This document shows, piece after piece, positions 1 through 5,788 of a stretch of 7,227 bases of DNA. The DNA lies in assembly GCA_964402955.1 (NCBI GenBank), contig CAYOEZ010000230.1, forward strand, positions 1-7,227. The letters run 5' to 3'. The position numbers were made by a program, and so were the translations under genes. Each line of letters begins with the position of its first letter. Within the stretch, counting starts at the first letter, position 1. The stretch comes from CAYOEZ01 sp964402955 (GTDB lineage: Bacteria > Chloroflexota > DTOL01 > DAOUCN01). The notes under the pieces are model-generated. The model worked only from the letters and a program-made list of their open reading frames with translations, did no database searches and was not told where the DNA came from.

Positions 1-73
1 TCCCACGCAAATGCCGTTGAACGCGTGTCACGCTATGCAACTTGAAAACGCCCTGGCGCTGCACATTCTACAC

Positions 74-102
74 TTGCACATGCCAGCGTGGTGTGCTACA
101 AT
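74..102 (+). promoter_or_regulatory. sigma70-type promoter for recF
   Basis: A -35 box TTGCAC (74-79) and a -10 box TACAAT (97-102) are separated by 17 bp, and TG at 94-95 gives an extended -10 (TGC-TACAAT). Transcription would begin near 109, about 46 nt before the recF ATG at 155. The same -35 hexamer occurs in the rpsF promoter at the other end of the window. The remainder of 1-154 holds only an 11-bp imperfect palindrome (GCGTG-T-CACGC, 23-33) of unknown meaning. Confidence 0.7.
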
Positions 103-154
103 CCCTTCACCTTGCGCCGTCGTCAGCAGCCGCGCAGCTAAGCGGGCCGATTGC

Positions 155-1366
155 ATGCATCTGGATCATCTGAGCCTGGCCAATTTCCGCAACTACGCAC
201 GCCTGGAGGTCGACCTGCCGCCGGGCGTGAGCCTCATGGTGGGCGCGAACGGCCAGGGCAAGTCGAACCTGCTCGAGGCCATCTACTATCTGGCCACCAC
301 CCGCTCGTACCGCGCCGGCAGCGACCGTGAACTGATCAACTGGCTGGCCGGCGACGAGCCGCTGCCCTATGCCCGGCTTGTGGCCCGTGTGCGACGCCAG
401 GGCGGCGATGTGCAGGTGGAACTGACGCTGCTTGGCCAGCCGGAAAAGCCCGGCGAGGAACCACGCAGCAGCGAAGACAATGGCAGCGCGCACCTTTCGC
501 TCTTCCAGCCGCCCACAGCGAGCCTGCAGAAGCGCATCAAGATCAATGGCGTGCCCAAGCGAGCCATCGACGCCATTGGCCACGTCAATGTGGTCATGTT
601 TGGCCCGCAGGACCTGGACCTTGTCAATGGGGCGCCCGCGCTGCGCCGCCGCTACCTGGACGCCACTCTATGCCAGACCAACCATCGCTACGTGCGCGCC
701 TTGCAGCGCTACAACCGCATCGTGACCCAGCGCAACCACCTGCTGCGCCAGATCGGTGAGCGCCTGGCCAGCCCTGCCGAGCTCGATTACTGGGACAACG
801 AGCTCGTCACCCTGGGAGCAGCGATCATCGTCGCCCGTCAGGACGCGCTCACGTTGCTCGACGGCATAGCCAGGGAGATCATTGGCCAATTAACCAACAA
901 CCAGGAGCATCTGCGCATCGTTTACCGCTCCAGCGTCGATCTCAGCGGAGACGTCGCCGCCACGTTTCGCGAAACGCTCATTCACAAGCGCCAGCGCGAC
1001 ATCCAGGCCGGCGTCTCTCTGCTCGGCCCGCATCGCGACGATTTGGCCTTCCTTGTGGACGGCGTCGACATGCGCACCTACGGCTCGCGCGGCCAGCAGC
1101 GCACGGTGGCGCTGTCTCTCAAGTTCGCTGAAGCGCGCTACATGTGCGGCGTGGTTGGCGAAGAGCCCATCTTATTGCTGGACGATATCATGTCGGAGCT
1201 CGACGCGCAGCGGCGCAACTGGGTGCTGCAGGCCATTGACGGCGGCGGCCAGGTCATCATCACCGCCACCGAAACCGACCACTACACGGCGCCGTTTCTG
1301 GCGCATACCAATGTCTTAGGCGTTCAGGCTGGCGCTATCGCGTCAGCGCCAGGCGAGGAGCAATAG
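155..1366 (+). CDS. recF: RecF, DNA replication and repair ATPase
   Basis: RecF is a cytoplasmic SMC/ABC-type ATPase. With RecO and RecR it helps load RecA onto SSB-coated gapped DNA. The 403-residue protein opens with the typical MHLDHLSLANFRNY segment. It has a Walker A motif GANGQGKSN at 30-38, the family block RRRYLDATL near 164-172, the ABC signature region around SRGQQRTVAL at 311-320, and Walker B PILLLDD at 338-344 followed by the D-loop SELD at 347-350. ATG 155 is preferred over in-frame upstream codons because the earlier sequence contains the promoter and does not look like RecF; no strong SD is visible. The protein is longer than the usual ~360-370 residues, largely because of a hydrophilic insertion at about 95-123. 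It is probably first in a transcript with the next three plus-strand genes. The family call is secure. Confidence 0.96.
   Translation: MHLDHLSLANFRNYARLEVDLPPGVSLMVGANGQGKSNLLEAIYYLATTRSYRAGSDRELINWLAGDEPLPYARLVARVRRQGGDVQVELTLLGQPEKPGEEPRSSEDNGSAHLSLFQPPTASLQKRIKINGVPKRAIDAIGHVNVVMFGPQDLDLVNGAPALRRRYLDATLCQTNHRYVRALQRYNRIVTQRNHLLRQIGERLASPAELDYWDNELVTLGAAIIVARQDALTLLDGIAREIIGQLTNNQEHLRIVYRSSVDLSGDVAATFRETLIHKRQRDIQAGVSLLGPHRDDLAFLVDGVDMRTYGSRGQQRTVALSLKFAEARYMCGVVGEEPILLLDDIMSELDAQRRNWVLQAIDGGGQVIITATETDHYTAPFLAHTNVLGVQAGAIASAPGEEQ
1329..1352. other. inverted repeat at the 3' end of recF
   Basis: A perfect 8-bp inverted repeat, CTGGCGCT (1329-1336) and AGCGCCAG (1345-1352), with an 8-nt loop lies in the last codons of recF. 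No T tract follows, so it is not a canonical terminator. It may stabilise or process the mRNA end, or be chance in GC-rich coding DNA. Confidence 0.3.
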
Positions 1367-1440
1367 ACAAGCGCCGACAGCGCAACAACGTAGGCAACAG
1401 CGACAACCGGGGTCGCAAGACTCATCCTGAAGGTGGCCGT

Positions 1441-1818
1441 ATGAACAATGGCCCGCCACGTCAACTGATCATAGACCTGGAAGGCGACGAGATGGCGGTT
1501 GTGCGCACTGCCATCGCCAGCGGTCTCGCCGACATGGAGTGTTCGCAGCGAACGACTAGTGACGATTACCAGCACTTGCTCGATTTGCAGTGCGCGGCAA
1601 GAGCGGTCGCAAGCCACGGACACTATCGCCTGCCCATGGCACGCGAGCAAGCCGAGGCGCTACGCACATGCGTCGCCATGATCATGGCTATGCAGGGCTA
1701 CTTCGTGGGCCGGCCAACAGCAATCGTCGCGTTGGCCACCGTCACCGCAAAGCTGGCTCGTCTGCTGAAGGGCAGTCGCTGGGACGCGATGCGCCAGGCG
1801 GCGGGTGAGATTCTTTAG
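1441..1818 (+). CDS. hypothetical protein, 125 aa
   Basis: I do not recognise a family. The start is supported by an SD-like AAGGTGG at 1430-1436, four bases before ATG 1441. The product has no signal peptide and no clear membrane span. The middle and C-terminal parts (about 60-125) are rich in Ala, Met, Leu and Arg and look mostly helical, with a mildly hydrophobic stretch near 75-102 (TCVAMIMAMQGYFVG onward). The gene begins 74 bp after recF and ends 3 bp before the next small ORF, so it is probably part of the recF transcript. Amino-acid composition resembles real coding sequence, and the longest opposite-strand frame here looks like a shadow. A DNA-metabolism role because of recF proximity would be speculation. 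Confidence 0.72.
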   Translation: MNNGPPRQLIIDLEGDEMAVVRTAIASGLADMECSQRTTSDDYQHLLDLQCAARAVASHGHYRLPMAREQAEALRTCVAMIMAMQGYFVGRPTAIVALATVTAKLARLLKGSRWDAMRQAAGEIL

Positions 1819-1821
1819 GGC

Positions 1822-2031
1822 GTGTTTCTGCCCAATTCGGTGCGCATGTTGCGCAAGAACGAATCCCACCTGGAGCATCTCTTTGTGTTGATCAACTTCG
1901 GCGACCTCATTGGTATACCCATCTTGCCGCCATACTATACGCTGCGTCTGCTGCCGTTCGTCGTGCCGCTCATCAACGGCGGGCGCAAACGCACGTTGCG
2001 TGAGAAAGACCTGTTGGATGCTATCTTCTAG
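1822..2031 (+). CDS. small hypothetical protein, 61-69 aa
   Basis: This small protein is unrecognised by name. GTG 1822 lies 3 bp after the previous stop, which would suit translational coupling. An in-frame ATG at 1846 gives a 61-residue product beginning MLRKNESHLEH and is an equally plausible start; neither has a strong SD. The centre is hydrophobic and proline/tyrosine-rich (PILPPYYTLRLLPFVVP, residues 33-49 of the longer form) and is flanked by a charged basic tail (GGRKRTLREKDLLDAIF). One short hydrophobic segment could associate with membrane, but it is broken by prolines. The non-random composition and tight gene packing argue that it is real. The aminotransferase start follows after 37 bp. 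Confidence 0.65.
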   Translation: MFLPNSVRMLRKNESHLEHLFVLINFGDLIGIPILPPYYTLRLLPFVVPLINGGRKRTLREKDLLDAIF

Positions 2032-2068
2032 TCTTTTGATGCCAAATCTAGTCTGAGGAGGAACGATT

Positions 2069-3232
2069 ATGCGCTTAGCCAGCAGAATGGAGCGTTTGGG
2101 GACTGAAACCGCTTTCGTTGTCCTGGCCAAGGCCAGGGCACTCGAGGCCCAGGGCCGCGACATCATCCATCTGGAGATCGGCGAGCCCGATTTCGATACG
2201 CCCACCCATGTCATCGAAGCCGCGGTGACCGCCCTTTACAAGGGGTACACACACTACGGCCCGTCCGCCGGCCTGGGTGAGTTCCGCGCTGTCATCGCCG
2301 AGCAGTCCGGCAAAGAGCATGGCCAGACCTTCACGCCTGATCAGGTCGTCGTGACGCCAGGCGCCAAGCCGATCATGTTCTACGTCATCATGGCGCTGAT
2401 CGGTGAGGGCGACGAGGCCATCTACCCTAACCCCGGCTTCCCCATCTACGAGTCTATGATCAACTTCATGGGGGGCAAGGCTGTCCCCATCCCTCTGCGC
2501 GAACAGAATGACTTCCGGCTCGATGTCAATGAACTGGAGTCGCTCATCACCCCGCGCACGCGGCTGATCGTCGTCAACTCGCCACAGAACCCGACCGGCG
2601 GCGTCCTCACCCGCTCAGATCTGGAAGCCATCGCCCGGCTGTCCATCGAGCATGACATTCCCGTGCTCACCGACGAGGTGTACAAGCACTTCATCTACGA
2701 GGGCGAGTTCTACAGCCTTGCCAGCTTCCCGGGCATGGCCGAGCGCAGCATCATCCTGGACGGTCACTCCAAGACGTATGCCATGACGGGGTGGCGGCTT
2801 GGCTGGGGCATCATGCCGCTCGACCTGGCCAAACAGGTCGCCACGTTGCAGACAAATGCTGTGTCCTGCACGGCCTCCTTCATCCAGCGCGCCGGTATGG
2901 CCGCGCTGACCGGCCCGCAGGATTCGGTCAAGATCATGGTCAACGAGTTCAAGCGCCGGCGCGATCTGGTCGTCAAAGGCTTGAACTCAATCAAAGGGAT
3001 AAGTTGTCGCGAACCGAAGGGCGCCTTCTATGCCTTCCCCAACATCACGGCCACAGGCAAAGACTCGCGCTTCATCGCTGACTACTTGCTGAATCAGGCC
3101 GGCGTGGCCGTCCTGTCGGGCACGGCGTTCGGGGAGTACGGCGAGGGGTTCTTGCGTCTTTCCTATGCCAACTCGTATGCGAACCTGGAAAAAGCTCTCG
3201 ATCGTATCGCCAGCACTGTCGCCAGCCTGTAG
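2069..3232 (+). CDS. PLP-dependent aminotransferase, class I/II (aspartate aminotransferase-like)
   Basis: This is a cytosolic fold-type I transaminase that transfers an amino group between an amino acid and a 2-oxo acid through pyridoxal phosphate. Among its 387 residues the family markers are EIGEPDFDTP near 36-45, GAK at 98-100 (phosphate/cofactor region), NSPQNPTGG at 170-178 (Asn174), TDEVY at 201-205 (Asp202 to the pyridine nitrogen, Tyr205), HSKTYAMTGWRLGW with Schiff-base Lys235, and FLRLSYA with Arg363 for the substrate carboxylate. ATG 2069 is fixed by a strong SD GAGGAGGA at 2055-2062, seven bases upstream. All catalytic positions are present and length is normal. It resembles the I-gamma aspartate/aromatic group, but exact substrate cannot be read from sequence; alanine, aromatic or N-succinyl-diaminopimelate aminotransferases are alternatives. 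It is last in the plus-strand group and convergent with the next gene. Confidence 0.95.
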   Translation: MRLASRMERLGTETAFVVLAKARALEAQGRDIIHLEIGEPDFDTPTHVIEAAVTALYKGYTHYGPSAGLGEFRAVIAEQSGKEHGQTFTPDQVVVTPGAKPIMFYVIMALIGEGDEAIYPNPGFPIYESMINFMGGKAVPIPLREQNDFRLDVNELESLITPRTRLIVVNSPQNPTGGVLTRSDLEAIARLSIEHDIPVLTDEVYKHFIYEGEFYSLASFPGMAERSIILDGHSKTYAMTGWRLGWGIMPLDLAKQVATLQTNAVSCTASFIQRAGMAALTGPQDSVKIMVNEFKRRRDLVVKGLNSIKGISCREPKGAFYAFPNITATGKDSRFIADYLLNQAGVAVLSGTAFGEYGEGFLRLSYANSYANLEKALDRIASTVASL

Positions 3233-3247
3233 AGAACGACGTTGATG

Positions 3248-4168
3248 CTATGGCAACAGGCGCAGGAAGGCAACCCAGAGCAAAACCTGCGCCAGCAAGG
3301 CAGCTGCGAGCAGAACAGCGGTGTGGGCCGGCCGGCGCAAAGGCGGCAGCACAGACAGGAGCAGATTCGTAGCAATAACGATGGCGCCGATGCGCGGCAG
3401 CCAGAACAACGCCAGGGCCTGCCCCCAGCGGTCAGCCAACCCGTTTGCGGCGAAGTGCAGGGGCATGCTGCTCGGGAAGGCCGGATACCACCACGCCATG
3501 TAGGCCTGGAGTGCAGCATTGGCCGCAATCGCCCCTGCTGCCAGAAGCATCGCCCATGGCTGACGCAGTATGACCAGGAAGCCGGGGCCCGGCTCACGCG
3601 CTGCGACCGGGCCTGCCTGCGCACGACGAGCCTCCACAGCAGCCACAAACTGCCCGGCGTGGCTGGGAGACAGCAGATAGGTGCAGTGCGACGTCCGTAG
3701 CGCGACCGAGACCGCGTTGGGAAGGGTCGTGAAGAAGAGCACCTTGCCGCTGTCGGGTACATAACCGCGACCAACCGTGAACCCGGGCAGCGCCTCGCTA
3801 TCGACCACCACAGCTCGTGGCTCTCCGACGTAGACTTGCTCAACAGCACACAGAGGGACGACCCAATGGGCCGTCCCTCTGATGATCGTTACCGTCTGCT
3901 GATCAAGCACATAGCGCAAAGTCAGGCACGACACAAAGCGCAACGCCAGAGCAACAATCGCAGCAGCGCCCACAAGAGCGCCCAGACCAACCACGACGGC
4001 CGTCACGCCAACGGGCAAGGCAAGCCAACGGCGCAGCAGCAGCCCCTCTACGATCAAGAGCACGACCAGCATGCCCGCGCCTGACCAGGCGAGCACCGTC
4101 CGTGCGGCGGGCCAGCTCTGTCTCGCAACGGCCGCTATTGTTGTGTCGGAATCTGTTTGCTCAGCCAC
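3248..4168 (-). CDS. polytopic membrane protein with PH-like domain and DUF1648-like segment
   Basis: This is a 306-residue inner-membrane protein of unknown function. Hydrophobic segments lie at about 24-44 and 51-77. A soluble beta-rich region at about 78-182 resembles a bacterial PH domain (strands such as YVLDQQTVTIIRG and KVLFFTT). Three more helices follow at about 204-227, 251-274 and 282-303. Between helices 3 and 4 the sequence MPLHFAANGLADRWG (235-249) resembles the P-x-H-F-x-x-x-G-x-x-D-x-W loop of DUF1648 proteins. The start is GTG 4168, lying inside the preceding foldase gene (34-bp overlap), with no good SD, so translational coupling is likely. A nearby downstream start is possible because the first 20 residues are polar. 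The stop (TAG) lies 15 bp from the convergent aminotransferase stop. The membrane topology is well supported; the PH and DUF1648 assignments are moderate. Confidence 0.8.
   Translation of the reverse strand: MAEQTDSDTTIAAVARQSWPAARTVLAWSGAGMLVVLLIVEGLLLRRWLALPVGVTAVVVGLGALVGAAAIVALALRFVSCLTLRYVLDQQTVTIIRGTAHWVVPLCAVEQVYVGEPRAVVVDSEALPGFTVGRGYVPDSGKVLFFTTLPNAVSVALRTSHCTYLLSPSHAGQFVAAVEARRAQAGPVAAREPGPGFLVILRQPWAMLLAAGAIAANAALQAYMAWWYPAFPSSMPLHFAANGLADRWGQALALFWLPRIGAIVIATNLLLSVLPPLRRPAHTAVLLAAALLAQVLLWVAFLRLLP
3259..3293. other. inverted repeat at the convergent gene junction
   Basis: GGCGCAGG (3259-3266) and CCTGCGCC (3286-3293) form a perfect 8-bp stem with a 19-nt loop. It starts 27 bp beyond the aminotransferase stop and lies inside the 3' end of the convergent membrane-protein gene. 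There is no U tract on either strand, so it is at best a weak or factor-assisted transcript end. Confidence 0.25.
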
Positions 4169-5337
4169 GTCTGTTTGCTCGAGTCCAGGTATCGCTTAGT
4201 GTCGGGAGAGGCCATGGCTGAGTCCAGCCAATTGCCATACGCCTGGCTTTTCCTCGTTTCAAGCTGCGTTTTGCTCAAGGCGTGGTTGGAGTCTTTCTCC
4301 TCAACCTTGATGATGTAGGCGCCCTGGGTCGTGCTGATCACGTCGCTGACCTGTCCCGCAGCGAGCGTGAAGGCGACTGCCTCAAGCTCTGCGGCCAACT
4401 CGCCACGCGCTACCCACCCCAGGTCTCCACCGCTGTCTTTCGTCGCCGTATCAGTTGAGCGCGCCTTAGCCAGTTCCTCGAACGTCGTGGCAGGCGCCTG
4501 TTTCATCGATGCCAGGACATCTTTGGCCTCGGCTTCGTTGGGCAGGAGAATCTGTCTGACATGCACTTGTTCGGCAGTAAGAGGAACCTCAGCGCCGATC
4601 ATCTCCGACAGTTTGTTCTGCCACACGATCTGTTCCATCGTGAAGCGGCGGAACTCCGCATCCGTGATCTTGTAGCTCGTCAGAGTGTTTTGATACTGCG
4701 TCTTCCACGCGTCGGCGGGAATCCGCGTCGGGACAACCGTTGGCGTCGCGCCCACCGTATCGGTCAGGGCAGCGGTGTCGGTGATGGTCTGGCTGGCCGG
4801 TTCTTGCGGTTGGAACTGGCGCTGTATCTCCAGGTCAACATCGCCAGACGTCACCTTTCCGCCGCGCGTGACGACCTCTTGACGAATGAGTTCACGCTGG
4901 ATGAGGTTCTCCAGCACCTGCGAGCCGTCGCCGAGGAGGATACGCTGCTGCTGCAACTGCTGCAACTGCTGCTGGACATACTGCACCAGAAAACTCATGG
5001 TGGCGTCTTGCTGGGCCTGCACCCTGGCCTGCTGCAACTGAGACTGCGTCAAGACGATCTGCTGATCAAGCGTCTTGGCTTCATACTTACTCTGCTCGGC
5101 CAGCGCGCCCAGGCTGATCTTGGTCGAGCCGACGCTTGCCACCGTTTGTCCCGGGCGGCTGAGGATCTCAATCCAGATACCGTAAAAGATGATACCCGTC
5201 ACCAGAGCGATGGTGGCGATCACAAAGCCGAGCGCCAGGCGTTCCTGGCGCTTCTGCTTCTGCCAGCGCGACAACTCGCGCCTGGTCATCGGCGCCTTGG
5301 CCTGTTGAGCCTGCTTAAGAGCCTTCTTTTTGGGCAC
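4135..5337 (-). CDS. membrane-anchored parvulin-type peptidyl-prolyl isomerase (SurA/PrsA-like foldase)
   Basis: This is a predicted extracytoplasmic folding factor. From GTG 5337 it has 400 residues: a basic cytoplasmic start (PKKKALKQAQQAK), one membrane span at about 34-57 (start of the anchor FVIATIALVTGIIFYG), a Gln-rich, probably coiled segment at about 80-135, a chaperone-like N domain, and a parvulin domain at about 253-348 containing GGDLGW. No cysteine is seen after the span, so it is an uncleaved anchor and not a lipoprotein. The two conserved parvulin histidines are replaced: the HIL position reads RQILL (Gln262) and the GYHIIK position reads GAYIIK (Tyr341), so isomerase activity may be reduced. 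A GTG at 5346 is in frame, but AGGAGG would then be one base away; 5337 gives a 10-base spacing. The gene follows rpsR after a terminator-like hairpin and overlaps the next gene. Confidence 0.9.
   Translation of the reverse strand: MPKKKALKQAQQAKAPMTRRELSRWQKQKRQERLALGFVIATIALVTGIIFYGIWIEILSRPGQTVASVGSTKISLGALAEQSKYEAKTLDQQIVLTQSQLQQARVQAQQDATMSFLVQYVQQQLQQLQQQRILLGDGSQVLENLIQRELIRQEVVTRGGKVTSGDVDLEIQRQFQPQEPASQTITDTAALTDTVGATPTVVPTRIPADAWKTQYQNTLTSYKITDAEFRRFTMEQIVWQNKLSEMIGAEVPLTAEQVHVRQILLPNEAEAKDVLASMKQAPATTFEELAKARSTDTATKDSGGDLGWVARGELAAELEAVAFTLAAGQVSDVISTTQGAYIIKVEEKDSNHALSKTQLETRKSQAYGNWLDSAMASPDTKRYLDSSKQTWLSKQIPTQQ
4945..4974. repeat. CTG/CAA-rich tract inside the foldase gene
   Basis: A 30-bp run built from CTGCTG and CTGCAA units encodes QQQLQQLQQQ (residues 122-131) on the minus strand. 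It is a low-complexity coding repeat in the Gln-rich helical region and a possible site of slippage-driven length variation. Confidence 0.6.
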
Positions 5338-5347
5338 GAGTCGCACC

Positions 5348-5353
5348 CCTCCT
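5348..5353 (-). promoter_or_regulatory. Shine-Dalgarno that decides the foldase start
   Basis: AGGAGG on the minus strand lies one base before GTG 5346 but ten bases before GTG 5337. The first spacing is too short for initiation, so the second GTG is preferred. Confidence 0.6.
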
Positions 5354-5363
5354 GAATGCGTGC

Positions 5364-5394
5364 AAAAGGGTAGACGGAAAGCGACCGTCTACCC
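5364..5394 (-). terminator. intrinsic terminator/attenuator between rpsR and the foldase gene
   Basis: On the minus strand GGGTAGACGG (5385-5394) pairs perfectly with CCGTCTACCC (5368-5377) across a 7-nt loop, giving a 10-bp stem followed at once by TTTT (5364-5367). It begins 24 bp after the rpsR stop. The U tract is short, so termination is probably partial. The foldase SD starts only about 10 nt later and no promoter fits between, so the downstream genes probably depend on read-through or on a promoter inside rpsR. The plus-strand reading has no T tract. Confidence 0.8.
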
Positions 5395-5418
5395 GAGTCA
5401 CGCACTTGTGGTTCAGAC

Positions 5419-5736
5419 TTAGCTTGCGGTTGAAGCGAGATTGCGAACGTGGTCTGGCGTGTAGGCCAGGAGAGCCAGGAAACGCGCCCGTTTCAGAGCC
5501 AGCGACAGCCGGCGCTGATGCCGTGAGCATGTTCCCATCTTGCGGCGGGGCTCGATCTTGCCCCGATCTGAGATGTAGCGGCGCAGACGGCCGATATCTT
5601 TGTAGTCGATGTGCTCGACCTTGTCGGCACAGAAACCACACACCTTGCGATGCGGGGTAAAGCGCTTGCCGCCGCCCTCGCGCCCGCCTTTGCCAGCTGG
5701 GCGCTGCCCCGATCGTCGTGCATTTCGCTCTGCCAA
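5419..5736 (-). CDS. rpsR: 30S ribosomal protein S18
   Basis: S18 binds 16S rRNA in the small-subunit platform as a heterodimer with S6. The 105-residue product has the family core: KVCGFCADKVEHIDYKD (31-47), RYISDRGKIEPRR (53-65), GTCSRHQRRL (68-77) and KRARFLALL (82-90). Its N terminus is a basic, Gly/Arg-rich tail (RPAGKGGREGGGKR). Cys33, Cys36, Cys70 and His73 could form a zinc site, as in Cys-containing S18 variants. The usual Thr of the PRR-x-TG motif is Met67, and the usual ALLP is ALLA. The start is TTG 5736, five bases after a perfect GGGAGGA SD; the frame is open further upstream but that sequence is a shadow of ssb. It lies 52 bp after ssb in the rpsF operon and is followed by a terminator-like hairpin instead of an adjacent rplI. 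Confidence 0.95.
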   Translation of the reverse strand: MAERNARRSGQRPAGKGGREGGGKRFTPHRKVCGFCADKVEHIDYKDIGRLRRYISDRGKIEPRRKMGTCSRHQRRLSLALKRARFLALLAYTPDHVRNLASTAS

Positions 5737-5741
5737 AATCG

Positions 5742-5748
5742 TCCTCCC
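5742..5748 (-). promoter_or_regulatory. Shine-Dalgarno that fixes the rpsR TTG start
   Basis: GGGAGGA on the minus strand is followed by five bases (CGATT) and then TTG 5736. The nearby ATG is in another frame, so TTG is the supported start. Confidence 0.75.
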
Positions 5749-5755
5749 AATGTAG

Positions 5756-5774
5756 GAGCGAGTCGACCTCGCTC
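5756..5774 (-). other. hairpin in the ssb-rpsR spacer
   Basis: GAGCGAG and CTCGCTC form a perfect 7-bp stem with a 5-nt loop (GTCGA on the minus strand). It begins 14 bp after the ssb stop and ends 7 nt before the rpsR SD. No U tract follows. It may be an mRNA processing or stability element, or affect rpsR translation. Confidence 0.45.
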
Positions 5775-5788
5775 GAAGTTTCTGTTCG

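Noticed and set aside
11..154. In-frame upstream extension of recF by 48 codons
   Set aside because: The extension spans the promoter boxes and does not resemble any RecF N terminus; the family start motif begins at ATG 155.
1660..2214. 184-codon minus-strand open frame over the small genes
   Set aside because: It runs into the aminotransferase gene, has low-complexity His/Gln/Arg composition, no SD and no recognisable motif; it looks like a shadow of the plus-strand genes.
4945..4974. CRISPR or tandem-repeat locus
   Set aside because: It is a short in-frame Gln/Leu coding tract without spacers; no CRISPR-like repeat spacing occurs in the window.
4561..5355. 264-codon plus-strand open frame opposite the foldase gene
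   Set aside because: Its Leu/Arg/His-rich translation mirrors the Gln-rich foldase; the minus-strand frame has a membrane anchor, a parvulin domain and an SD.
5360..5365. Third TTGCAC (minus strand) as a -35 box for the foldase
   Set aside because: It sits at the terminator U tract and no -10-like hexamer occurs at suitable spacing downstream.
5368..5394. Plus-strand terminator reading of the 10-bp stem
   Set aside because: On the plus strand the stem is followed by GAGTCA without a T tract, and no plus-strand gene ends there.
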